A stretch of DNA of 12,731 bases from Roseateles_C aquae (GTDB taxonomy: Bacteria; Pseudomonadota; Gammaproteobacteria; Burkholderiales; Burkholderiaceae_C), in the NCBI RefSeq assembly GCF_032337115.1, contig NZ_JAVXZY010000019.1, positions 1 to 12,731 on the forward strand, written 5' to 3'. Position 1 is the first letter of the stretch. Each line of letters starts with the position of its first letter. A model generated the notes under the pieces. The model made no database searches. It was not told the DNA's origin and worked only from the letters and a program-made list of their open reading frames with translations. Position numbers and translations under genes: made by a program. This document shows, piece by piece, positions 9,501 through 12,731 of the stretch.

Positions 9501-12500
9501 TGCTGAGGCGTCCGCGCTTGGCAAGGCGCGGATGTATCGAACGGGCGATCTCGCACGTCGGCTGTCCGATGGCAGGATCGAGTACCTGGGCCGCAATGAT
9601 CACCAGGTGAAGATCCGCGGCTTCCGGATAGAACTTGGCGAGATCGAGACCAGGCTTGCCAGCTGCGATGGGGTGCGCGAGGCTGTTGTTCTGGCTAGGC
9701 AGGATGACGCGACGGACAAGCGGCTGGTTGCCTACCTGGTCACCGACACGGCGCTTGACTTGGCTGCGCTGCGCGCGCAGCTGAGTCGCGACCTGCCGGA
9801 GTACATGGTGCCGACAGCGTTTGTGCCGCTCCCTGCGTTCCCGCTGACAGCCAATGGCAAGCTGGACCGCGCCGCTCTGCCTGTGCCCGAGCAGGCTGCG
9901 CTGGTGACACATGCCTATGAGGCGCCGCAAGGCGAGGTCGAACAGGCCTTCGCCGCGGTATGGGCCGAGTTGCTGAAGCTGGAACGGGTTGGCCGCCACG
10001 ATCACTTCTTCGAGCTCGGTGGTCACTCGCTGATGGTCATCGAGATGGTCGAGCGGCTGCGTCGCCGCGGCTTTCAGCTGCAGGTCCAGCAGGTCTTCAT
10101 CGACGCGACGTTGGCGGCCCTGGCTGCTCACGTTGAGCGGGCCGGTGCGTCCGTCAACGAGCCGGCAGTCATCGAGGCGCTGCCGCGCATCCCGCTTGGC
10201 GCGCAGCGTCTCACGCCGGCGATGCTGCCGCATCTGTCGCTGGACGAGGGGGCGCTCGATGCGCTGGTCGCCCGGGTGCCGGGCGGCGTTGGCAATATCG
10301 AACAGGTTTTTGCGCTCTCCGCGCTGCAGCAAGGGATGTTGTTTCATTCCCTGCTGGAGACCGTGGGCGACCCCTATCTGCTGCGCTCCATCCTGGCTTT
10401 CGACGCCCGTGCGCGGCTCGACGCTTTCGTGAGTGCGCTTTCGCAGGTCGTGGCGCGGCACGACAGCCTGCGCAGCGCTGTCTTCTGGGAGGGGCTCGAG
10501 CAGCCGCTGCAAGTGGTTTGCCGGGCGGTCGAACTGCCTGTTTACGAGCAGCAGTTGACGACGGGCGAGGGTGAAGCGTTTGAACAGCTGGAACGGCTGA
10601 CCGACCCGCGTCACCAGCGCCTTGATCTGAGCCGGGCGCCCTTGCTTGCTTGCCATGTCATGCAAGACCCGGCCAACGGCGAATGGCTGCTGGCCATTCT
10701 GAATCATCATCTGATCTCCGATCATGTGTCGCTAGAGGCGATGCTTGACGAGATCGAACTCATCCTGGCCGGCCGCGCGCAGGAACTGGCTCCGGCCCGG
10801 CAGTTCGGTGACCACATGGCGATGAGCTATGGCCACGATCGTGCAGCGACAGAGGCAGCCCAGCGTGCCTACTTTGCAAAGCAGCTCGCCGATGTCGACG
10901 CGCCGACGGCACCGTTCGGAGTGCTTGGCACGCAGGGCGGTGGCGCAGATGTGGAGCAAGCTGAGCATAGGCTGGCGCTGCCCATGGCCCGTCAGTTGCG
11001 CGACCTGGCGCGTGCCCAAGGTGTGACGCCGGCGGTGTTATTCCACCTGGCGTGGGCGCAGGTGCTGTCCTTGTGCACCGGGCAGGACGAGGTTGTCTTT
11101 GGCACCGTTCTGTCGGGACGCATGCGCAGTCAGGCGGGGCTAGCCGAGGTGGTCGGCATGCTGGTCAACACCTTGCCGCTGCGCATCAATGCCCGCGAAG
11201 CGGACCCCATGCAGGTCTACGCGCAGCTGCGTGAGTTGGTCAGCCATGAACAGACCCCCCTGACGTTGGCACAGCAATGCAGCAACGTAGCGCCCGGGCT
11301 GCCGCTTTTCACCAGCACCCTCAACCACCGCCACAGCAAGGCCAATGCGCGTGGTGCCGGCAGTGCTGTCGCAACAGGCATGCGTTACTTGCTCAGCGAT
11401 GAAAGGACGAACTTTCCGATCCGCGCGGTGGTCGATGACTTTGGCGATGTCTTCTCACTGAGTCTGCACTGCCGTCAGGTTGACCCTGAACGCCTGCTCA
11501 GCTACTGGATCAATGCGCTGCGTGCGCTGCTCGACGGGAAACGCTCGACGACCGGCCTGTTGCCGGCGGACGAGCAGCGGATGCTGCTCGACGTCTTCAA
11601 TCGCCATGCGGTGCGCGTTCGAGACAGCACTCAGCCGGCCTTGCTCCACCGCCGCATCGAAGCCCAGGCACGGCACAGGCCGGACGCGGCAGCGCTGGTG
11701 TACGAAGGCGAGCAGCTCAGCTACCGCGAGCTCAACGCGCGGGCCAACGGACTGGCGCATGCGCTGATCGATGCCGGCGTGCGGCCCGACGACCGGGTCG
11801 CGATCTGCATGGAGCGCAGCGTCGGGCTTGTTGTGGGCCTGCTGGCGATCCTCAAGGCCGGTGCTGGCTATGTGCCGCTGGACCCGCTGCAGCCGGCCGA
11901 GCGGCTGAAGTTCATGCTGGAGGACTGCGCGCCGAAGGCACTGCTGAGCGAGCGCGACGGCCCGGCCGCGGGGCTGCTGGATGTGCCCACCCTGGCGGTC
12001 GACGACGGTGCCGTGCCCGGACTGCCCTTTGACATTGCCGATCCGGTCGTTCCCGGCCTGAGCCCGCAGCATCTGGCCTATGTGATCTACACCTCGGGCT
12101 CGACCGGGATGCCCAAGGGCGTGATGGTGGAGCACCACTCGGTCGTCAATCTGTTCGAGGCTCTCGCCTGCACGGCCTATGCGCATTTGGCGCCGGGCAG
12201 CCGTATTGCGCTGAACGCCTCGGTGTCCTTCGATGCGTCAGTCAAGGGCCTCGTGCAGCTGCTGGCAGGGCATTGCCTGGAGCTGATCCCGCAGGCGCTG
12301 CGCGGCGATGGGCCGCGACTGCTGGGGTGGCTCAAGCAGCGCCGCATTGATGCGTTCGACTGCACGCCGATGCAGCTGGACATGCTGATCCAGGCGGGCC
12401 TGCTGGAAGTGCCCGAGCTGGCGCATCTGAGCGTTGTCATCGGCGGGGAGGCGATCGCGCCAGCGAGCTGGAACGCGCTGCGCGGCTCGACGCTGAAGGC

Positions 12501-12731
12501 CTTCAATGTCTACGGGCCGACCGAGTGCACGGTGGACGCCACGATCGCGGCGATCCATGAAAGCGGCGAACAGGTGCAGATCGGTCGGCCAGTGGCCAAC
12601 GCAAGGATCTACATCCTGGACCGCCACGGCGAGCCGGTGCCGCTGGGGGTGGCCGCAGAGCTGTACATCGGCGGAGCGGGCGTGGGCAGAGGGTATCTGA
12701 ACCGAGAGGAGCTGACGGCAGAGCGCTTCCT
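451..12731 (+). CDS. Multimodular nonribosomal peptide synthetase (3' partial): C-A-T, C-A-T, C-A-T, dual E/C-A
   Basis: A cytoplasmic assembly-line enzyme that activates amino acids as adenylates, loads them on carrier domains and joins them by condensation. ATG 451 is the start because an in-frame TAA lies at 442. The frame is open for 4,093 codons to the window edge with no stop or frameshift. Order by residue: N-terminal helix 1-49, C1 50-475, A1 516-1018, T1 1031-1103, C2 1126-1544, A2 1581-2075, T2 2088-2160, C3 2180-2607, A3 2642-3144, T3 3157-3228, C4 (dual E/C) about 3245-3694, A4 from about 3729, cut by the window. Predicted order of residues added is Val-like, Tyr, Thr (epimerised by C4), Glu. 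All condensation His motifs and all three carrier Ser residues are present, so the modules look intact. Modules 1 and 2 share a 734-base near-identical block. The protein receives its chain from the NRPS just upstream. No known gene name can be assigned with confidence. Confidence 0.97.
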   Translation, partial: MTTQLPQDTAKNLTTLQRELLMLRLKRTAKAQASNVEALATIPSADRGQPMPLSWAQQRLWFLAQLDAAAGAAYRMPAALRLRGKLDRAALKATLDRIVARHENLRTHFIERGGEAVQVIAADDLGFALDELELAAGSGEDLARHREAFFARGFDLAAGPLIRGCLIRIADDEHVLLVDQHHIVTDGWSLGVFMREVGQLYAAFSQGLPDPLPPLAIQYADYAAWQRAWLQGKRLQTQLDYWRERLAGAPELLALPTDRPRPAQQSYAGAALAFEFDAGLSAELKVLANRHGATLYMVLLAGWAVLMARLSGQEDVVIGSPIANRQRGEVEGLIGFFANTLAMRVKASAELDVQALLAAVKRDTLDAYAHQDLPFEQVVDAVKPQRSLGHSPLFQTVLTLNNAPGGGSAPSIAGLRLESLDLAHTSAHFDLSVSLGEAAADATLAGTLEYATDLFDEATVRRWIGMYERVLRGMVGEAGERVGAIALLDEGERQLVLERFNDTAVAYAGRQAQGTIHGLVQAWARERGEALAVVFEGQGLSYAQLNERANRLAHVLIEAGVRPDDRVAICLERGLWQIVAQLAVLKAGGGYVPLDAHYPAERLAFICTDCEPKLLLTQQTLLASVEGWRPQTLGCLAIDTPEAMQGLQARPAQDPEVAELGPRHLAYVIYTSGSTGTPKGVMVEHRNVLRLVHHSSFAPLTPEDCVAHGASVAFDAATWEVWAALSSGARVLALSHETMLDPARLSAALIEGGASAMWLTAGLFNQYVDALQAAFAQLRYLLIGGDVLDVSVVRRLLARQQRPAQLINGYGPTETTTFASTHAISWSDAQQRSIPIGKPIANTQIYILDAQREPVPLGVAGELYIGGDGVARGYLKRDELTAERFVADPFSTEPAARLYKTGDLGRWRSDGTIEYLGRNDFQVKIRGFRIELGEIESRLAGCAGVREAVVLARGDEGQEKRLVAYVVAQATQPCELDIAALRGTLSRELPQYMVPSAFVVLEALPLTANGKLDRAALPAPDASAVVAREYEAPQGELEAAIAQIWAELLKLERVGRRDHFFELGGHSLLAVQLNSRLREQLGVEVALRTLFAQPVLADFAEQVGQAAPVGASEQGVIARADRAQALPLSWAQQRLWFLVQLDPAASAAYHMPAALRLQGKLDRAALQATLDRIVQRHESLRTRFVAQAGQALQLIDAEASFALEVREALDLPAQQRAFFAQGFDFASGPLIRGQLLRVAEEEHVLLIDQHHIITDGWSVGVLVREVSELYAAFSQGRSDPLPELAIQYADYAVWQRQWLQGERLQQQLDYWRARLSGAPELLALPTDRPRPALQSYSGTTKGFALDAQLTGALKLLSQRHGTTLFMTLLAGWAVLMARLSGQDDVVIGSPIAGRQRGELEGLIGFFANTLALRVSLAQGMDVAGLLSAVKQDTLDAYAHQDLPFEQVVDALKPQRSLAHSPLFQTMLTLNNRGLDADGLTLQGLNLAERLDTGASSSTQFDLALSISEREESITASLVYANALFDAATIERWLGAYERVLRAFVHDARAAIHRIDIVGAEERRLLLEGFNASGRVYQERGSVLRLFDAQVRDRGDAIALRAVAVGVQQLSYAQLDARANRLAHALIAHGVRVDDRVAICMERGINQVVAQLAVLKSGAGYVPLDARHPAARLGFMISDSQPVLLLTECALEAMLTACCQGVPCLLVDAPGAFDARPDHSPVPQELSASSLAYVIYTSGSTGEPKGVLNTHGGLANLAQAQIELFAVGPNSRVLQFASTSFDASVSELVMALCAGATLVIAAQEQLMPGAPLLTLLREQEVTHATLPSSAVMVFPDDAELPLECLVMAGEACPPQLARRWARRLAVFNAYGPSEATVCASAWRCTGDELDTVPIGAPIANVRIYILDAQREPVPLGVAGELYIGGDGVARGYLKRDELTAERFVADPFSTEPAARLYKTGDLGRWRSDGTIEYLGRNDFQVKIRGFRIELGEIESRLAGCAGVREAVVLARGDEGQEKRLVAYVVAQATQPGELDIAALRGTLSRELPQYMVPSAFVVLEALPLTANGKLDRAALPAPDASAVVAREYEAPQGELEAAIAQIWAELLKLERVGRRDHFFELGGHSLLAVQLNSRLREQLGVEVALRTLFEQPVLMAFAAQVAGAERGWLDLIQPVDRAQDLPLSWAQQRLWFLAQLDGAASSAYNMPAALRLQGPLDSAALKATLDRIVARHEILRTRFLQRGGEAVQVIDRSEAGFALAERDLRALQGHELDAAVQRLSLDHGASAFDLAGGPLIHGLLLKLADEEHVLLINQHHIISDGWSVGVLVREVGELYAAFSQGRVDPLPELAIQYADYAVWQRQWLQGERLQRQLDYWRTRLSGAPELLALPTDRPRPARQSYAGASIAMELDAPTTQGLRSLSHRHGTTLYMTLLAGWAVLMARLSGQDDVVIGSPIANRQHGQLEGLIGFFANTLALRVEFGEQADPSVAELLAMVRRNTLDAYAHQDLPFEQVVDALKPQRSLAHSPLFQTLLTLDSSGTNEHWELAGLALSRIDPPLRTAQFDLSLSAIDKAQTLHFDLLYATDLFDDVTMRRWLACFATVLAAMAADDGARVSQLRLLDAPQQQALLQAAFGNYREFPSERLIHELVAGQAAVRPDATALVFESRRLSYRELDEGANQVAHRLLALGVRAHDRVAVCMNRGIELVVGLLAVLKCGAAYVPLDPVHPADRLAMMLDDSSPTALLTQQDLQGALPDRALAQLLLDDLHAFADLPRTAPEIVLGGDALAYIIYTSGSTGRPKGVMVEHRQVARLLTATDPWFRFGAQDVWTLFHSYAFDFTVWEIWGSLGFGGRLVVVPSLCARSADDFYELLCREHVTVLNQTPSAFRQLIAAQARSSSEHQLREVIFGGEALDFSSLRPWVRRNPLARTRLVNMYGITETTVHVTFHVLDQTDIELGSSSVIGVPIPDLRLYILDRHLQPVPFGVVGEMYVGGAGVARGYLNRDALTAERFLHDPFAEASALGKARMYRTGDLARRLSDGRIEYLGRNDHQVKIRGFRIELGEIETRLASCDGVREAVVLARQDDATDKRLVAYLVTDTALDLAALRAQLSRDLPEYMVPTAFVPLPAFPLTANGKLDRAALPVPEQAALVTHAYEAPQGEVEQAFAAVWAELLKLERVGRHDHFFELGGHSLMVIEMVERLRRRGFQLQVQQVFIDATLAALAAHVERAGASVNEPAVIEALPRIPLGAQRLTPAMLPHLSLDEGALDALVARVPGGVGNIEQVFALSALQQGMLFHSLLETVGDPYLLRSILAFDARARLDAFVSALSQVVARHDSLRSAVFWEGLEQPLQVVCRAVELPVYEQQLTTGEGEAFEQLERLTDPRHQRLDLSRAPLLACHVMQDPANGEWLLAILNHHLISDHVSLEAMLDEIELILAGRAQELAPARQFGDHMAMSYGHDRAATEAAQRAYFAKQLADVDAPTAPFGVLGTQGGGADVEQAEHRLALPMARQLRDLARAQGVTPAVLFHLAWAQVLSLCTGQDEVVFGTVLSGRMRSQAGLAEVVGMLVNTLPLRINAREADPMQVYAQLRELVSHEQTPLTLAQQCSNVAPGLPLFTSTLNHRHSKANARGAGSAVATGMRYLLSDERTNFPIRAVVDDFGDVFSLSLHCRQVDPERLLSYWINALRALLDGKRSTTGLLPADEQRMLLDVFNRHAVRVRDSTQPALLHRRIEAQARHRPDAAALVYEGEQLSYRELNARANGLAHALIDAGVRPDDRVAICMERSVGLVVGLLAILKAGAGYVPLDPLQPAERLKFMLEDCAPKALLSERDGPAAGLLDVPTLAVDDGAVPGLPFDIADPVVPGLSPQHLAYVIYTSGSTGMPKGVMVEHHSVVNLFEALACTAYAHLAPGSRIALNASVSFDASVKGLVQLLAGHCLELIPQALRGDGPRLLGWLKQRRIDAFDCTPMQLDMLIQAGLLEVPELAHLSVVIGGEAIAPASWNALRGSTLKAFNVYGPTECTVDATIAAIHESGEQVQIGRPVANARIYILDRHGEPVPLGVAAELYIGGAGVGRGYLNREELTAERF
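598..1875 (+). other. Condensation domain C1 (LCL type)
   Basis: It joins the chain held by the upstream T0 to the residue on T1. Motifs in order: SWAQQRLWFL near 613, RHENLRTHF near 754, the catalytic HHIVTDGWS with the His pair at 991-996 (residues 181-182) and Asp186, IGFFANTLAMR near 1450, and HQDLPFEQVVDA near 1558. The overall pattern is that of domains that condense an L-donor with an L-acceptor. It lacks the extra N-terminal block and HHLxxxxGD-like signature found in C4, so no epimerization is expected at this step. Confidence 0.92.
1996..3504 (+). other. Adenylation domain A1, Val-like aliphatic specificity predicted
   Basis: Activates the first amino acid added by this protein. 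Core motifs: LSYAQLN near 2071, YTSGSTGTPKG near 2458, FDAATWEVW at 2590, NGYGPTET near 2872, GELYIGG near 3031, YKTGDLGRW at 3145, NDFQVKIRGFRIELGEIE near 3205, and NGKLDR with the catalytic Lys at 3481. Pocket residues by alignment to GrsA are D, A, W (2593, 2596, 2605), W (2722), L, G (2794, 2800), G (2875), T, F (2899, 2902), K: DAWWLGGTFK. This resembles the Val code DAFWIGGTFK but differs at two positions, so Val is a tentative call; Leu, Ile or another hydrophobic residue is possible. The part after about 2983 belongs to the block shared with A2. Confidence 0.9.
2983..3716 (+). repeat. Near-identical intragenic block, copy 1 (A1 end to T1)
   Basis: These 734 bases match 6154-6887 in direct orientation at a constant offset of 3,171 (1,057 codons), with three mismatches: 3142 C/T and 3273 T/C, both silent, and 3370 T/G, giving Cys974 against Gly2031. 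The block starts just before motif A6 (in IYILDAQREP) and ends inside the T domain after the Ppant Ser, at RTL. Sequence on both sides is far more diverged. This is what gene conversion or a recent recombination between modules leaves behind. Confidence 0.95.
3541..3759 (+). other. Carrier (T/PCP) domain T1
   Basis: Carries the A1-activated residue and the chain after C1. Core DHFFELGGHSLLAVQL with the phosphopantetheine Ser at 3649-3651 (residue 1067). All but its last helix lies in the block shared with T2; the helices diverge after RTL (FAQPVLADFAEQV here against FEQPVLMAFAAQV in T2). Confidence 0.94.
3826..5082 (+). other. Condensation domain C2 (LCL type)
   Basis: Joins the T1-bound chain to Tyr on T2. 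Motifs: SWAQQRLWFL near 3835, RHESLRTRF near 3976, HHIITDGWS with the His pair at 4198-4203 (residues 1250-1251) and Asp at 4213, IGFFANTLALR near 4654, and HQDLPFEQVVDALKPQRSL near 4765. No E domain precedes it and it lacks dual E/C features, so the module 1 residue should remain L. Two stretches (4261-4445 and 4768-4845) are close to identical to C3. Confidence 0.92.
4261..4445 (+). repeat. C2/C3 shared patch, copy 1
   Basis: These 185 bases match 7453-7637 in direct orientation with eight mismatches by direct comparison. They span the segment after the catalytic motif, from AAFSQG to ALPTDRPRP. Identity drops right after CCGGC at the 3' end and is weaker upstream. A second patch (4768-4845 against 7966-8043, 78 bases) is identical. 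Domain conservation alone would not be expected to fix third codon positions this well, so recent exchange between C2 and C3 is likely. Confidence 0.85.
5191..6675 (+). other. Adenylation domain A2, tyrosine predicted
   Basis: Activates the second residue. Motifs: LSYAQLD near 5275, YTSGSTGEPKG near 5653, FDASVSELV at 5788, NAYGPSEAT near 6049, then the A6-A10 half shared with A1, with NGKLDR at 6646 and the catalytic Lys at 6652. Pocket residues: D, A, S (5791, 5794, 5803), T (5920), V, A (5983, 5989), A (6052), V, C (6076, 6079), K, giving DASTVAAVCK. This equals one of the published Tyr codes as I recall it, so Tyr is a strong call. The pocket half is unlike A1, while the C-terminal half is nearly the same DNA, making A2 a natural hybrid. 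Confidence 0.92.
6154..6887 (+). repeat. Near-identical intragenic block, copy 2 (A2 end to T2)
   Basis: Partner of 2983-3716 with three mismatches over 734 bases and no gaps. It begins at ATCTACATCCTTGATGCGCA and ends in GCGCAC inside the T domain, where this copy reads RTLFEQ and copy 1 reads RTLFAQ. Immediately upstream (PIGAPIANVR here, PIGKPIANTQ in copy 1) the DNA is clearly diverged, so the 5' edge is sharp. Confidence 0.95.
6712..6930 (+). other. Carrier (T/PCP) domain T2
   Basis: Carries Tyr and the extended chain. Core LGGHSLLAVQL with the phosphopantetheine Ser at 6820-6822 (residue 2124), exactly 1,057 residues after that of T1. Most of the domain is in the shared block; only the last helix is its own. 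Confidence 0.94.
6988..8271 (+). other. Condensation domain C3 (LCL type)
   Basis: Joins the Tyr-ending chain to Thr on T3. Motifs: SWAQQRLWFL near 6997, RHEILRTRF near 7138, HHIISDGWS with the His pair at 7390-7395 (residues 2314-2315) and Asp at 7405, IGFFANTLALR near 7849, and HQDLPFEQVVDALKPQRSL near 7963. It has the ordinary L-to-L pattern, so Tyr should stay L. Patches 7453-7637 and 7966-8043 are shared with C2. Confidence 0.92.
7453..7637 (+). repeat. C2/C3 shared patch, copy 2
   Basis: Partner of 4261-4445 with eight mismatches over 185 bases; three of these fall together in the codons for S/V after SQGR. The companion patch 7966-8043 is identical to 4768-4845. Between the patches the two C domains are much more diverged (for example SYSGTTKGFALD against SYAGASIAMELD), so the similarity is mosaic. 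Confidence 0.85.
8374..9882 (+). other. Adenylation domain A3, threonine predicted
   Basis: Activates the third residue. Motifs: LSYRELD near 8455, YTSGSTGRPKG near 8824, FDFTVWEIWG at 8959, NQTPSAFRQL at 9091, NMYGITETT near 9250, GEMYVGG near 9412, YRTGDLARR near 9535, NDHQVKIRGFRIELGEIE near 9595, and NGKLDR with the catalytic Lys at 9859. Pocket residues: D, F, W (8962, 8965, 8974), N (9091), I, G (9169, 9175), M (9253), V, H (9277, 9280), K: DFWNIGMVHK, the well-known Thr code (dehydrothreonine precursors use the same). It is not part of the A1/A2 block and has its own texture throughout. Confidence 0.94.
9919..10134 (+). other. Carrier (T/PCP) domain T3
   Basis: Carries Thr and presents it to C4. 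Core DHFFELGGHSLMVIEMVERL with the phosphopantetheine Ser at 10027-10029 (residue 3193). The helices after the Ser (RRRGFQLQVQQVFIDATLAA) differ strongly from T1 and T2. Carriers that feed epimerizing domains often form a separate group, so the divergence may reflect its partner C4; that link is inference. Confidence 0.93.
10183..11532 (+). other. Dual epimerization/condensation domain C4 (E/C type) with altered N-terminal signature
   Basis: Expected to turn L-Thr on T3 to the D-allo form and then join it to Glu on T4. It differs from C1-C3 in ways I know from dual E/C domains: a roughly 45-residue lead-in (RLTPAMLPHLSLDE to ARVPGG), the start FALSALQQGMLFH in place of LSWAQQRLWFL, the GDPYLL block, FDARARLDAF, DPRHQRLDL, LAQQCSNV and TLNHRHS. 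The catalytic motif is HHLISDHVSLE with the His pair at 10705-10710 (residues 3419-3420), Asp3424 and His instead of Gly at 3425, as usual in this family. The family N-terminal signature, recalled as HH[I/L]xxxxGD, appears here as HSLLETVGD (10345-10371), so the second His is Ser3300. The domain class is secure; epimerase activity is less so. Confidence 0.85.
11635..12731 (+). other. Adenylation domain A4, glutamate predicted (3' partial)
   Basis: Activates the fourth residue; cut by the window edge after motif A6. Motifs: LSYRELN near 11716, YTSGSTGMPKG near 12088, FDASVKGLVQL near 12226, DCTPMQLDML near 12358, NVYGPTECTVD near 12505, and AELYIGGAGVGRGYL near 12655. Pocket residues D, A, K, D, V, G, V, V, D (the final Lys of motif A10 is outside) match the Glu code DAKDLGVVDK except for V at position 299. 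Glu is a confident call; Gln usually has another residue at the Lys239 position. Motif A6 begins AELYIGG, where A1 and A2 have GELYIGG, a mild change that probably leaves function intact. Confidence 0.88.

Noticed and set aside
5929..10725. Further long minus-strand open frames (5929-6984, 6997-8754, 8836-10725)
   Set aside because: Same antisense-shadow pattern opposite continuous NRPS coding sequence; no domain or credible start context.
10183..11532. C4 read as a stand-alone epimerization (E) domain followed by a missing C domain
   Set aside because: It is directly followed by an A domain and has the dual E/C lead-in, HHLISDH core and LNHRHS end; a separate E domain would need another C domain after it.
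2593..12535. Assignment as a fengycin/plipastatin synthetase
   Set aside because: Only the Tyr-Thr-Glu order is shared. The preceding residue code is Val-like rather than Orn, and the dual E/C layout and high GC are unlike the Bacillus cluster.
12655..12731. A thioesterase or end of the gene near the window edge
   Set aside because: The sequence stops in the middle of the A4 domain after motif A6; nothing of T4 or a terminal domain is visible.

Overview
This window lies entirely inside a nonribosomal peptide synthetase (NRPS) gene cluster read on the + strand. High GC, compact spacing, Val/Tyr/Thr/Glu-type adenylation domains and a dual epimerization/condensation (E/C) domain point to a proteobacterium of the Pseudomonas, Burkholderia, Xanthomonas/Lysobacter or Chromobacterium kind. 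The exact genus cannot be read from the sequence, and the lineage call is inference.

Layout: positions 1-423 hold the last 140 codons of one NRPS: a carrier (T) domain followed by an acidic, helix-prone C-terminal tail. After a 27-base gap with a likely ribosome binding site, a second and very large NRPS starts at ATG 451. It stays open in one frame to the end of the window (4,093 complete codons, 3' end missing). Its order is short N-terminal helix, C1-A1-T1, C2-A2-T2, C3-A3-T3, C4(dual E/C)-A4 (cut). No thioesterase, stand-alone epimerization domain, tailoring enzyme, transporter, RNA gene, insertion sequence or CRISPR array is present.

How it works together: the upstream synthetase hands its chain from its terminal T domain to C1 of the second protein. 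The ten-residue specificity codes, read by alignment to the GrsA phenylalanine domain, are DAWWLGGTFK (A1, Val-like aliphatic, uncertain), DASTVAAVCK (A2, Tyr), DFWNIGMVHK (A3, Thr) and DAKDVGVVD with the final Lys outside the window (A4, Glu). C4 has the architecture of dual E/C domains, so Thr should be turned to the D (allo) form before being joined to Glu. The predicted segment is ...-(Val-like)-Tyr-D-alloThr-Glu-..., probably part of a larger (lipo)peptide.

Most notable points: (1) a 734-base block covering the end of the A core, the A subdomain and most of the T domain is almost identical in modules 1 and 2 (3 mismatches by direct comparison), whereas the substrate-pocket regions just upstream are unrelated; (2) the N-terminal signature of the dual E/C domain reads HSLLETVGD where the family pattern has a second His, so its epimerase activity is open to question; (3) C2 and C3 share shorter near-identical patches, giving a mosaic picture of module evolution.
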